A stretch of DNA of 21,136 nt from Clostridia bacterium (lineage in GTDB: Bacteria > Bacillota_A > Clostridia > Oscillospirales > UBA929), in contig BNZR01000022.1 of assembly GCA_026001245.1 (NCBI GenBank), positions 1-21,136 on the forward strand, written 5' to 3'. The position numbers and the translations under genes were made by a program. The notes beneath the pieces were generated by a model. It had not been told where the DNA came from. It saw only the letters and a program-made list of their open reading frames with translations, and searched no databases. Below are positions 12,303-20,004 of this stretch, in pieces. Numbering within the stretch: the first letter of the stretch is position 1; every line of letters starts with the position of its first letter.

Positions 12303-14669
12303 TCACTCCTGCGCCGCTTCAAGCGGCTTGGTACTCATAATGCGGTATAGCATACTGCCCGTGGGGAATTTATCGACAAACGGGAGAATTACGCTACCAA
12401 AAAATAATAATCCCTCGCCCGCTTCCGAGTGCGTGACGTATGCCATTTGCTTTGGCGAGATATTCAACTGTTGCGTGAGTATTGCCCTGTCGCCCGCCGC
12501 TTGCGCCAACATATACACAAAGTCCGAGTTTTCAAAGATATTCTCGACTTCGCGGCTTGTCAGTAAGTCCTTGACATTCTGCGTGATACCCGTGGGAATA
12601 CCACCCCATTTCCTAAACCGTTTCCAAATTTCCACGGAGTACGCGGCGGTCTGTTCCTCTTTGAGTAACAAGTGAAATTCGTCCATGTAGTAGCGTGTAG
12701 CCCGCTTGTCCGCACGGTTTTGAGTTACCCTGTTCCACACTTGGTCTTGGATAACGAGCATACCGAGCTTCTTTAACTGTTTGCCGAGTTCCTTAATGTC
12801 GAAACAGACAAGCCGATTCGTAATATCCACGTTAGTACGATTGTTGAATACGTTCAAACTGCCGTACACATAGATTTCAAGCGCGGTCGCGACGCGTTGC
12901 GCCTCCACCTCCGGCTGTGCGCGTAATTCGTCATAAAGGTCTTGCAGTATCGGCATTTTGTCAGGTTCGGGTTTCGCTAAATACTCACGGTAGACGTTGC
13001 GGACGGCGCGGTCGATTACGGTTTTTTCGACGGGTTCAAGCCCTGATTTGCCGCCCGCTATCAGCTCACAAAGAGATAGAATGAAGTCGCTTTTTAAGGA
13101 CAGCGGGCTTTCGTCCTCGGAATAGTTTGCGTTGATGTCCATAGGATTCACATGGTCGGGGCTTGTGGGCGATACGCGGATAACCTGCCCTTTCAACTCA
13201 TGCACAAGCGGGAAATACTCGGCTTCGGGGTCGCAGACGATTATGTCGTCATGTGTAATAAGAAACGCGTTCGTAATCTCACGCTTTGCCGCGAACGATT
13301 TACCACTGCCCGGTGTACCAAGTATAAGCCCATTCGGGTTTTTAAGAGCCTTTCTGTCCGCAAGTATCATGTTGCCCGACAATGCGTTTCTGCCGTAATA
13401 TAACGCTTCGCCGCTTTGGAACAGTTCCCGCGTGATAAACGGCACGAACACCGCCGCGCCCGACGTGGTGAGTCCGCGCTGTATAGGGATTTGGTTCAGC
13501 CCGATAGGTACGCTCGACATAAGCCCCGCCTCCTGCTGATAGTCCAGTCTTTCAAGCAGACAGTTGTGTTTCTGTGCCACGCCCGCCATTTGGAAAATCG
13601 CGTTTTCAAGGCTCTGTTTCGTAGCCGCCGTATTGAGTATGAGGAACGTCATGAGAAACATTCGCTCGTTGCGATTCTGCAATTCGCGTAGTAGGTTTTT
13701 GGCTTCGTCACCGTAAGTCGCGAGGTCGGACGGCAGAATATCCATGTCGTAGCCGCTTCGCACAGCCTTCTTTTGCTCTTGGATTTTCATACCGTCGAGG
13801 TCGGTTATCTTGTGTTTAATCATCTTGATTGCTTCCGTCTGGTCGATACTGCGGATATGGATATTGATTGCGCTGTCCGCATTGATTTCAAGAAAATCCG
13901 AAAGAATATTATCCGGCAACTCCGGCGCGAGTATTTGCAGGAACGACACCGCGCCGACGCGTCCGCTCATGCCGAATGTGCGACCACCGCCAAAGTCAAA
14001 GGAAGTCGGTGCGATATAATCTTTCGTGGACATACCAGTTTTCGCTTGCCAATCCCATTCAAACGCGAAACGCCCGGCGTTCCCCAAATGCAGAACGCTG
14101 TGCACGGCGGCAAGACGCTCTTTGCCGTCAATAGGACGCGCCGACGCGCCTATCACTTTGAAATGGTTGAGTATATCCGTTTCTATACGCGTCAGTCGAG
14201 AACGCGCCGCCTTGATACTCTCCGCTTCCACGGAAAAAGTGAGGAATTTCGCCTTGACATAGCCGTTATTGCCTTTGTCAAGCTGTGATTTGAGTATGCC
14301 GCTGTATTCCTCGCGGATAGCGTCAAAGCTGTCGTGCTGCGGCGGTATTTCGATATTCGCGTAAAATTCGTTGCGACCCATGCGGCGGCTGATAAAAGTT
14401 ATCTGCACGGCTATACTGCTGTCGAAATAGTTGTACAGCCCGCAGAGCGCGTCAAATGTAGCCGTTTTCTCGTCGTTACCCGCCAACTGATAGCTTATAT
14501 CCGAAAACTCTATGCTTTTGCTGTATAGCTTTTCCGTGATTTTACACAATCCGTCCGGGTACATGGCTATATACGGTATTGACGCTTGCGCAGTTCGCAC
14601 CTTGCCGTCGCCCCTTGCGGTTCGGACAGCGGCGGCAATCTCGCGGTGTTTATGTCTTGTGTCTGACAA
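12303..14669 (-). CDS. virB4: VirB4-like conjugative transfer ATPase
   Basis: 788 aa from a TTG start at 14669, supported by GGGAGG 9 nt upstream and by family-like sequence (MSDTRHKHREIAAA); the open frame extends further up as a shadow of prgI. The ATPase domain has Walker A GTPGSGKS (451-458) and Walker B YYMDEFHLLL (660-669), with the typical GLILGTPGSGKSFAAKREI and ITHDDIIVCDPEAEY context. The N-terminal half (about 1-400) is the VirB4/TraE assembly region. It powers assembly or operation of the type IV secretion channel at the inner face of the membrane. Overlap with prgI is 20 nt. Confidence 0.92.
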   Translation of the reverse strand: MSDTRHKHREIAAAVRTARGDGKVRTAQASIPYIAMYPDGLCKITEKLYSKSIEFSDISYQLAGNDEKTATFDALCGLYNYFDSSIAVQITFISRRMGRNEFYANIEIPPQHDSFDAIREEYSGILKSQLDKGNNGYVKAKFLTFSVEAESIKAARSRLTRIETDILNHFKVIGASARPIDGKERLAAVHSVLHLGNAGRFAFEWDWQAKTGMSTKDYIAPTSFDFGGGRTFGMSGRVGAVSFLQILAPELPDNILSDFLEINADSAINIHIRSIDQTEAIKMIKHKITDLDGMKIQEQKKAVRSGYDMDILPSDLATYGDEAKNLLRELQNRNERMFLMTFLILNTAATKQSLENAIFQMAGVAQKHNCLLERLDYQQEAGLMSSVPIGLNQIPIQRGLTTSGAAVFVPFITRELFQSGEALYYGRNALSGNMILADRKALKNPNGLILGTPGSGKSFAAKREITNAFLITHDDIIVCDPEAEYFPLVHELKGQVIRVSPTSPDHVNPMDINANYSEDESPLSLKSDFILSLCELIAGGKSGLEPVEKTVIDRAVRNVYREYLAKPEPDKMPILQDLYDELRAQPEVEAQRVATALEIYVYGSLNVFNNRTNVDITNRLVCFDIKELGKQLKKLGMLVIQDQVWNRVTQNRADKRATRYYMDEFHLLLKEEQTAAYSVEIWKRFRKWGGIPTGITQNVKDLLTSREVENIFENSDFVYMLAQAAGDRAILTQQLNISPKQMAYVTHSEAGEGLLFFGSVILPFVDKFPTGSMLYRIMSTKPLEAAQE

Positions 14670-15021
14670 TGTTCTGCACCTCCCGATATAGTTTCGCTTG
14701 CCGCTCCAACGCGGAATATAAGTTGTCCGTCTGATACAGTCGTTTTCTCGGACGCGTGAATTTCGTGCTGATAATATTCCGCAGTACCTTTTCAAGCGGT
14801 TGTCCCTGTTTTTCATACATGGCAAACAGGAACATGGGTAACATTACAAGCACCATGAGAAACGCCGCCGCGCTTGTCGGGATAAAACCGTGTGTGAGAA
14901 AGAACAGTGGCAAGCCGACTACCGCCGCCGCTCCGAAACAGATTAACTGTCGTTTAGTCAAGCCGAACGCGACTTTGGTTTTTACCTTGGTTAGGTCTTT
15001 GGGGATTGTTACATACGCCAT
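14650..15021 (-). CDS. prgI: PrgI family membrane protein (VirB3-like)
   Basis: 123 aa from ATG 15021, with AAAAGGAG 8 nt upstream. It starts MAYVTIPKDLTKVKTKVAFG, typical of the PrgI family. Two adjacent transmembrane helices lie at about 28-46 and 50-68 (LICFGAAAVVGLPLFFLTHG, AAAFLMVLVMLPMFLFAMY), followed by a basic cytoplasmic tail. Equivalent proteins occupy the VirB3 position next to VirB4 and are needed for channel assembly. It lies 17 nt after the VirB6-like gene, whose upstream frame does not belong to it. Confidence 0.9.
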   Translation of the reverse strand: MAYVTIPKDLTKVKTKVAFGLTKRQLICFGAAAVVGLPLFFLTHGFIPTSAAAFLMVLVMLPMFLFAMYEKQGQPLEKVLRNIISTKFTRPRKRLYQTDNLYSALERQAKLYREVQNIVRHKT

Positions 15022-15038
15022 AAAATACTCCTTTTCGT

Positions 15039-15911
15039 CTAGTGGGCGTTGAATATGGATTTTGAGAGCGAGCCTGTTTTCATCATGGCAAGGCACAGAA
15101 TCACCGTGTACGCGGCTACGGAGAATATCGCGCCGTGTATGTTGTCCGCGATAATCATGTCGTTCACCAACACGGCGTAGATACCCACGCAGACCATGAG
15201 GAAAAAACCTTGAAAACCGAGCGCTAACAGCCCTCGCAGATAATTTTTGCCGATTTGACCCCATTCGCGGTTTGTCATGGTGGCGAATGGGACGGGGGCG
15301 ACGGAGCAATACAAGTAAATGCTTATCATTCTGCCGTATAGGATAACTGTTATCAGCACCGACATGATTTTCATGCACAGGCTGACAAGCATAGTTTCCA
15401 CCGTGAGTAAGAGTAGTTCGGGGATTTCCATAGCGTTCATACCGTCCCGCATGGCGGCAAGCGTCGCCGCAATGTCTATGTTCGTGTCCCTGTTTATTAC
15501 GTCTGCCGCTCTCGACACTATGGACTGTCCCATATCGAAAACCGCCATTGTTATGTCAAAAGTATGGGTGACGAGAAACACCGCCACCCACGCCTTAAAC
15601 ATATACTTGAAGAACATGAACGTGTCTATGTTGTCATGCAGGGAATTTTTGTCCGTTACCATAGTAATCAGCTCGACGCACAGAACGTAGGTTATCACGA
15701 TTCCCGCGGTTGGGATTATCACCGTTTCGGAAAGTGTCTGTATCATGTTGAATATATTCACATTCCAACCCTGCGGGGTCTGCCCCACTTGTTCCGCTAT
15801 CGTGCCTACTTTTTCATTTACGTCCCCGAACATATTTGACAAGTTGCCCTCGATACTCCCGATTAGGAGTTGCTTTATCCAGTCGGTGATTGCGTCAAAT
15901 ATGCTCTGCAT
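15039..15911 (-). CDS. VirB6/TrbL-like polytopic membrane protein (CD0411-like)
   Basis: 290 aa starting MQSIFDAITDWIKQLLIGS. An N-terminal amphipathic part is followed by about six hydrophobic segments (around 62-82, 100-120, 165-193, 195-212, 226-250 and 260-280). The segment ISIYLYCSVAPVPFATM and the following NREWGQIGKNYLRGLLALG are hallmark features of this clostridial VirB6-like family. It probably forms the inner-membrane channel through which the relaxase-bound strand passes. It follows the Maff2 gene by 15 nt. Confidence 0.88.
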   Translation of the reverse strand: MQSIFDAITDWIKQLLIGSIEGNLSNMFGDVNEKVGTIAEQVGQTPQGWNVNIFNMIQTLSETVIIPTAGIVITYVLCVELITMVTDKNSLHDNIDTFMFFKYMFKAWVAVFLVTHTFDITMAVFDMGQSIVSRAADVINRDTNIDIAATLAAMRDGMNAMEIPELLLLTVETMLVSLCMKIMSVLITVILYGRMISIYLYCSVAPVPFATMTNREWGQIGKNYLRGLLALGFQGFFLMVCVGIYAVLVNDMIIADNIHGAIFSVAAYTVILCLAMMKTGSLSKSIFNAH

Positions 15912-15926
15912 ACGCCAACCCCCGCT

Positions 15927-16142
15927 TTATGCGAACAGACCGGACAGCAACGGCACAAGCACCATGCCGATTAACGCAATGCCGCCGCCCGCCATGAGCT
16001 GTTTCATGCCCTGTGATTTCGCGCTTGGATTATCACCGCCGTAACCCTCCAACAAATTGACAACGCCCCATATCGCAAGACCCGCGCCTAGCGCGATTAC
16101 AAGCGTTTGCAATACGCCTACCGCTGATGTGAAAAACGCCAT
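15927..16142 (-). CDS. Maff2 family small membrane protein
   Basis: 71 aa from ATG 16142, about 10 nt after GGAGG; an upstream in-frame ATG at 16151 directly abuts the ribosome binding site and is less likely. Two transmembrane helices (ALGAGLAIWGVVNLL and GGGIALIGMVLVPLLSGL) are joined by a hydrophilic loop with YGGDNPSAKSQGMKQL. This is the Maff2 pattern, and its place between virD4 and the VirB6-like gene is standard. A VirB2-like (pilin-like) role is often suggested on position and topology but is not proven. Confidence 0.88.
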   Translation of the reverse strand: MAFFTSAVGVLQTLVIALGAGLAIWGVVNLLEGYGGDNPSAKSQGMKQLMAGGGIALIGMVLVPLLSGLFA

Positions 16143-16165
16143 AACTAACATACCTCCGTTTATTT

Positions 16166-16237
16166 TTAGTGTGGTTTCCTACGCGTGAAAATGCCGCCTG
16201 TTTCGGCGGCGGGGGGGGGGGCTCTCGCCCTGTACAT
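16166..16237 (-). CDS. Possible 23-aa leader-like ORF between virD4 and Maff2
   Basis: ATG 16237 lies 9 nt after GGAGG, which is inside the last codons of virD4. The peptide is MYRARAPPPAAETGGIFTRR and three more residues. Its centre is encoded by an 11-C tract and a GC-rich hairpin. It may be a chance ORF, or a translated leader that affects the hairpin before Maff2. Length is far too short for a family match. Confidence 0.25.
   Translation of the reverse strand: MYRARAPPPAAETGGIFTRRKPH
16193..16221 (-). repeat. 11-G homopolymer joined to a GC hairpin upstream of Maff2
   Basis: Plus strand: GCCGCC (16193-16198), loop TGTTTC, GGCGGC (16205-16210), then eleven G (16211-16221). On the minus strand the C tract comes first, then the hairpin, then ATTTTC. 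The tract has the same length as the one in the LRR gene. Slippage here would change the small ORF frame and possibly RNA folding between virD4 and the channel genes. Confidence 0.65.
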
Positions 16238-16241
16238 TGCG

Positions 16242-18005
16242 CTACTCCTCCGTTTCCTCGTCAATTTCATAGCAGTCAAAAACTTCCTCCGGCTTGATTC
16301 GCACCGTCGCCCTACGCTTGCCGCTGATATACTTCTCTGCGTCAAAGGCGTTTTTCTTATCAAAGTCGGATAGTTCCTTGTATTTCGGGTGACGCGTGAT
16401 GTCAAACTTCCGGGACAGGAACGGACGAACGCCGCGAAGTTGCAACAAGCATTTCCCGCCGTCCATGACCGCGATTTCGTCCTGCGTCATTAACTCCTTG
16501 CCGAGTTTCTGATAATTCATGCCGTAAGACTGCGATTGACCCCGATTCTCCGACGTGTTGTAGCTGTCAATCGTTTCTTTCCCCAGAATTTCAGCCATTT
16601 CTTTCAGCGTTCCCTTTTCTTTGCCGCCGAGAAACAGCGTTGTATCACAGTTGCCTACAATCGTGTCGGCGTGGTCTTTGTAAATCGCTTTTAACTGGCT
16701 CTGCGCCTGTACCACCAACACCGCCGAGATTTCACGGCTTCTGATTGTAGAGATTAACCGTTGCATATCAGGTACTTTGACGTTCGCAAACTCGTCCAAC
16801 AGGCAACGGACGTGTACAGGCAAACGACCGCCGTACTCGTCATCTGCCTTTGTACAGAGGGTATTGAATAACTGGGTCAACGCCATAGCGGACACAAAGT
16901 CAAAGGTGCTGTCCGTGTCCGACGTGATTATGAACAGTGCGGTCTTGCGGTCGCCGAGCGTGTCTAGCTCCAATTCGTCATATTCCATAAGCTGACGGAG
17001 TTCCCGAATATCGAACGGCGCAAGCCTTGCGCCGCAAGACACGAGTATGGATTTCGCTGTTTTTCCCGCGCTCATCTTGTATTTTCGGTACTGCAACAGC
17101 GCGAAATGTTCCGGGTCTTTCTTTTCCAGCTTCTCAAACATCAAATCCACGGGATTCTGAAAATCCTCGTCGTCCTCCCGCGCCTCACTCGCGTTTATCA
17201 TGTCAAGCAACGTGATAAAATTCTTTTCGTCCTCCCACCCCTCGTAGAAAATGTAGCCGATTAACGCGGTGTAGTACAGCTTTTCTGCTTTGACCCAAAA
17301 ATCCTCGCTACTCTTTTCGCCCTCGCCTTTGGTGTTCTCGATTATGACCGACACCAATTTCAAGATGTCCTTTTCGCTGTGGATATAGGCGAACGGATTA
17401 TATTTCATGGACTTGGCAAAGTTGATTGTGTTCAGCACCTTGATTTCATAGCCCCCGGCGCGGAGCATACGCCCGCACTCCACTAATAATGTACCTTTCG
17501 GGTCGGTGCAAACGTAGGAGCTGTGCATTTGCATGAGATTTGGCTTGACGAAAAACCGCGTCTTGCCGCTTCCACTCCCGCCGATAACGAGTACGTTTTT
17601 ATTCCTCGCGTGGGCGGGGTTTTTCGGGCGGCTGTCCATTGTGAGCCGTTCCGTCTGCGTAAGTAACACGTTGTTCTCAAAAACAGGGTTGATATACGGG
17701 GCAATGTCTGACGGCGTTCCCCAACGTGCCGAACCGTATTCCACGCCTTTACGGTACTTTTTAGCGTTCTGTTTCTTAACATACAACGCCAACTTGACAA
17801 GCACCGCACCAATTACGCCGACAAGTAAATCCCGCGTGTCCATACTCGGCAACGGATTTTCAAACGCGGCGGCAAAACCGTCCGACAGCCCCAGTATCTT
17901 AACGCTGATGTTGCCGCCGACAGACAGCCTAAACGCTTGCGCCACTTTATCCGCGAGGTAGAAAAACAGCAACAGCGGCAAATTGAGGATTAGAAACTTT
18001 TTCAT
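16242..18005 (-). CDS. virD4: VirD4/TraG-type coupling protein ATPase
   Basis: 587 aa. The N-terminus carries two hydrophobic segments (about 3-20, and 58-77 LLVGVIGAVLVKLALYV). The nucleotide-binding domain has Walker A GGSGSGKT (142-149) with the clostridial context NVLVIGGSGSGKTRFFVKPN, the segment CTDPKGTLL (166-174), and Walker B LLDEFANV (402-409). The usual all-alpha insert lies between them. The protein receives the relaxase-DNA complex, helped by PcfB, and pumps the strand into the channel. It overlaps pcfB by 4 nt (ATGA). The C-terminus is acidic (DEETEE). The next gene is about 100 nt away, the longest gap in this part of the operon. Confidence 0.93.
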   Translation of the reverse strand: MKKFLILNLPLLLFFYLADKVAQAFRLSVGGNISVKILGLSDGFAAAFENPLPSMDTRDLLVGVIGAVLVKLALYVKKQNAKKYRKGVEYGSARWGTPSDIAPYINPVFENNVLLTQTERLTMDSRPKNPAHARNKNVLVIGGSGSGKTRFFVKPNLMQMHSSYVCTDPKGTLLVECGRMLRAGGYEIKVLNTINFAKSMKYNPFAYIHSEKDILKLVSVIIENTKGEGEKSSEDFWVKAEKLYYTALIGYIFYEGWEDEKNFITLLDMINASEAREDDEDFQNPVDLMFEKLEKKDPEHFALLQYRKYKMSAGKTAKSILVSCGARLAPFDIRELRQLMEYDELELDTLGDRKTALFIITSDTDSTFDFVSAMALTQLFNTLCTKADDEYGGRLPVHVRCLLDEFANVKVPDMQRLISTIRSREISAVLVVQAQSQLKAIYKDHADTIVGNCDTTLFLGGKEKGTLKEMAEILGKETIDSYNTSENRGQSQSYGMNYQKLGKELMTQDEIAVMDGGKCLLQLRGVRPFLSRKFDITRHPKYKELSDFDKKNAFDAEKYISGKRRATVRIKPEEVFDCYEIDEETEE

Positions 18006-18487
18006 AGCTCACGCTCCTTGCTCTTGTGCTTGTCCTTGCCGTGTCCGGCGTTCAGAGCCAACGCCGCCGCTTTCGCCGCAGACAGCGTTTTCCCGATTGA
18101 CGGGTGTTCAGCCTGTTTCACCAGCTTTTGCGTGTAGGCGTTAAACGCGTGGGTCATTGCGTCTGCGTCATGTCCTTTGAAAAACAGCATATATTTACCT
18201 TTACCCGTCTTGACAGGGGAAAAGTCCACCCCGTGTTTATCCATAGTGCGCTTCAAAAGCCGCAAATTCGGGTCTGTAAGCTCGATACTCGACAAGCCCG
18301 CGTTGTGCTTGGAGAGGTCTTTCAGCGACTGTTTGCCGTGTTTGAGTTCCGTAGTGTAGGATTGCTTCGGAACGTCTTTTTTCAGTTCGGCGGTCAGCTT
18401 GTCGATTGCCTTACGGAGTTCGTTGGCGGTGATTTTCCCGACTTGGGCGCATAGGTTGACTGTTTTGTCGTTAAGCTCGTCCTGCAT
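18002..18487 (-). CDS. pcfB: PcfB family protein (DUF3801)
   Basis: 161 aa, with ACGGAGG 7 nt upstream. It contains the DUF3801 features: an N-terminal helix (ITANELRKAIDKLTAEL), a central segment HGKQSLKDLSKHNAGLSSIE, then a compact alpha/beta fold with DPNLRLLKRTMDKHGVDFS and YMLFFKGHDADAMTHAF. In the Enterococcus pCF10 system PcfB links the relaxosome to the coupling protein PcfC, and here it is directly before, and overlaps, virD4. The basic Lys/Ala tail fits DNA or relaxosome contact. Confidence 0.88.
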   Translation of the reverse strand: MQDELNDKTVNLCAQVGKITANELRKAIDKLTAELKKDVPKQSYTTELKHGKQSLKDLSKHNAGLSSIELTDPNLRLLKRTMDKHGVDFSPVKTGKGKYMLFFKGHDADAMTHAFNAYTQKLVKQAEHPSIGKTLSAAKAAALALNAGHGKDKHKSKEREL

Positions 18488-19274
18488 AATTACCTCCGTA
18501 AAGGTCGTGGCGAACAGCCGCCGAATAGTAGCTGTCTATCGTACTCGGCGCGTTAAACAGCGTGGCAAGCAAATATTTCTTGATATTGCGGACTTTCATT
18601 GTATTTGACTGCAAACACTCGAAAACATAATCTATATGCGTACTATTCAACCTCAAAAGTTTCGATTTCACCAGTTCGGTGGGATAATCGTCGCCCGCGA
18701 CGTGGATTGTCTTTCGCGACGTGCAGACGGTTTCAAGTATGAGGTCAACAATCTCGTCCACTTCGGCGTGACTGTGGCGGGTCGTGACAATGGGGTACTC
18801 GATGTTGTCCTTGATGATGTCGCGGTATATCGCTATCCCGTCCGTATCGGAACGGATAGATTCGATATTTAGTAAATCTTTACTTGGTTTTTCCGTAATT
18901 AGTTTATCTTTATTTAATTGCGTTGCTTTTTCCAACGTGGGATTTTCCGATATAGGTTCTTCCGACGTTGGAACGTCCTCCGTGGGCTGTTCACGGATAA
19001 CGTACTCCGCGCCACAAAGCTGACCTTTTTCGTTACGCTCCCGCGAACGAGTAATATAGCCCGCCCGCTCCAACTCCTGTACCGCCGTGCGTATCGCGTC
19101 CAAACTCTCACGGTTGATTTGCGACAGTCCTTTGAGCGTGTAGTCCCAATCCTCCGGCAACGACAACATCTGCGACAACAAGCCCTTGGCTTTCAGCGAC
19201 AACGCCGCGTTTCGCAAGTGGTGATTGCTCATCACCGTGTAACCCTTGTTTTTCTCTACTCTGAATACCGCCAT
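18471..19274 (-). CDS. DUF6017/replication-initiator-like DNA-binding protein
   Basis: 267 aa. The first 85 residues resemble the helix-turn-helix module of clostridial ICE proteins (MAVFRVEKNKGYTVMSNHHL, ALSLKAKGLLSQMLSLPEDW, LSQINRESLDAIRTAVQELE), which is RepA-N- or phage-replication-initiator-like. A variable acidic linker (about 93-140) follows, then a C-terminal DUF6017-like domain (about 145-255) with YRDIIKDNIEY and IDYVFECLQSNTMKVRNIK. It is the second gene of the transfer operon and may promote replication of the circular form or regulate the operon. It overlaps pcfB by 17 nt and has AAAGGAG upstream. Confidence 0.75.
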   Translation of the reverse strand: MAVFRVEKNKGYTVMSNHHLRNAALSLKAKGLLSQMLSLPEDWDYTLKGLSQINRESLDAIRTAVQELERAGYITRSRERNEKGQLCGAEYVIREQPTEDVPTSEEPISENPTLEKATQLNKDKLITEKPSKDLLNIESIRSDTDGIAIYRDIIKDNIEYPIVTTRHSHAEVDEIVDLILETVCTSRKTIHVAGDDYPTELVKSKLLRLNSTHIDYVFECLQSNTMKVRNIKKYLLATLFNAPSTIDSYYSAAVRHDLYGGNYAGRA

Positions 19275-19310
19275 TTCCGGCTCTCCTTTCCCTTTTCGGG
19301 CATAAAAATA

Positions 19311-19335
19311 CGCCGTAAGTTATCAGCCTACGGCG
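19311..19335 (-). terminator. Intrinsic terminator between the 91-aa gene and the DUF6017 gene
   Basis: On the minus strand CGCCGTA, an 11-nt loop and TACGGCG (19335-19311) are followed by TATTTTTATG. Stem, loop and T-run look like a rho-independent terminator that can partially stop transcription 40 nt or so before the next ATG. Confidence 0.6.
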
Positions 19336-19351
19336 AAATACCCGATTATTC

Positions 19352-19627
19352 TTATTTTTCGCGTTCTTGCGTGTCAAAGGTTAGGTTGCCTTTCCTCACG
19401 CGGGCGTGACGGATAATTTTTACGTCGGCACACTCCGACGCTTGTGTGTAACCTTCATCGGACAGATAGGCGCGTTCGCGACTGCCGACACGTCCGCGTT
19501 TCTCTGTTAAGATTTCATAGATTATCATGTGCCGCGTGTCCTCCGCGAAACGCTCTAATGCCATTAGCTCATGCCCGCTGATTTCGAGTGTGGTGCGCTG
19601 TTTCAGTTGTTGTTTAATTGGGTTCAT
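19352..19627 (-). CDS. Hypothetical small protein, first gene of the transfer operon
   Basis: 91 aa from ATG 19627 (AAAGGAGC about 9 nt upstream). It begins MNPIKQQLKQRTTLEISGHE and ends NLTFDTQEREK. I do not recognise the family. It is a soluble, charged protein with one likely helical segment (ELMALERFAEDTRHMIIYEI). It sits between two terminator hairpins, at the start of the minus-strand operon, so a regulatory job is possible but only inferred from position. Confidence 0.65.
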   Translation of the reverse strand: MNPIKQQLKQRTTLEISGHELMALERFAEDTRHMIIYEILTEKRGRVGSRERAYLSDEGYTQASECADVKIIRHARVRKGNLTFDTQEREK

Positions 19628-19666
19628 TTGGGGGTCGCTCCTTTCGGGCGCAGGGCAAACGGGCGC

Positions 19667-19698
19667 AAAAAAGGGGTGCTGTCTTTCAACAGTACCCC
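19667..19698 (-). terminator. Strong terminator/attenuator in the leader of the transfer operon
   Basis: On the minus strand GGGGTACTGT, a 6-nt loop (TGAAAG) and ACAGCACCCC form a 10-bp stem with one G-T wobble (19698-19673), followed by TTTTTT (19672-19667). It ends about 40 nt before the ATG of the 91-aa gene, with only its ribosome binding site in between. It can insulate the element from outside transcription or act as a regulated attenuator. Confidence 0.72.
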
Positions 19699-19798
19699 AT
19701 GCGTGGCTTGGTTTTCGGTTTTGTGCTTTCCCCGTCTGCCGTGTGCCATAAGATTTTGTTGGTATTGCTAGGTTCTTCCGTGTTTTCTTATGTCACGC

Positions 19799-19824
19799 CC
19801 GCCTCGGGGGCGGCTTTTTATTTT
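19799..19824 (+). terminator. Plus-strand rho-independent terminator
   Basis: CCGCC, loop TCGGG, GGCGG (19799-19813), then CTTTTTATTTT. No plus-strand gene lies just upstream (nearest is the relaxase, 14 kb away), so it may end a small RNA from 19640-19795 or be a leftover boundary element. Confidence 0.5.
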
Positions 19825-19917
19825 GCACGAAAATATGAAAAGTTTACACTATGTTCACACACTACCATAGGCTGTGGTCGGTCACAAAAAGTTCACATAT
19901 TTTTTTACAAAAAGGGG

Positions 19918-19946
19918 TTGACTTCCCGAAAAAGCAAGCGTATACT
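19918..19946 (+). promoter_or_regulatory. Sigma-A-type promoter of the secreted-protein genes
   Basis: TTGACT (19918-19923), a 17-bp spacer, then TATACT (19941-19946): close to consensus with ideal spacing. It gives a leader of about 50 nt before ATG 20005. Confidence 0.72.
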
Positions 19947-20004
19947 GTGAAACGTGATGAGGACGCTCGTCACGAAAATAAAAACAAAGAGGAGAGATTC
20001 AGAA

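Larger units (their letters stand above)
19628..20004. other. Intergenic control region between the transfer operon and the secreted-protein genes
   Basis: About 375 bp without a convincing gene. It holds a minus-strand terminator/attenuator, a plus-strand terminator, two similar AAAAGTT(T/C)ACA motifs near 19838 and 19888, an imperfect CTATG/CATAG inverted repeat around 19850-19870, and the plus-strand promoter of the secreted-protein genes. The minus-strand promoter of the transfer operon must lie here or to the right, but I could not place it with confidence. Confidence 0.55.

Noticed and set aside
14670..14825. Longer start for virB4 at 14825
   Set aside because: This extension overlaps the prgI coding region out of frame; the TTG at 14669 has GGGAGG at the right distance.
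15022..15378. Longer start for prgI at 15378
   Set aside because: The extension is a shadow of the VirB6-like gene; MAYVTIPKD at 15021 is the family start and has AAAAGGAG.
16166..16405. 79-aa minus-strand ORF covering the virD4 end
   Set aside because: Its upstream two thirds are an out-of-frame reading of virD4; only the last 23 codons are kept as a doubtful mini-ORF.
19618..19950. Plus-strand ORF of 110 aa in the control region
   Set aside because: It crosses two terminators and the promoter, has no ribosome binding site and no family character.
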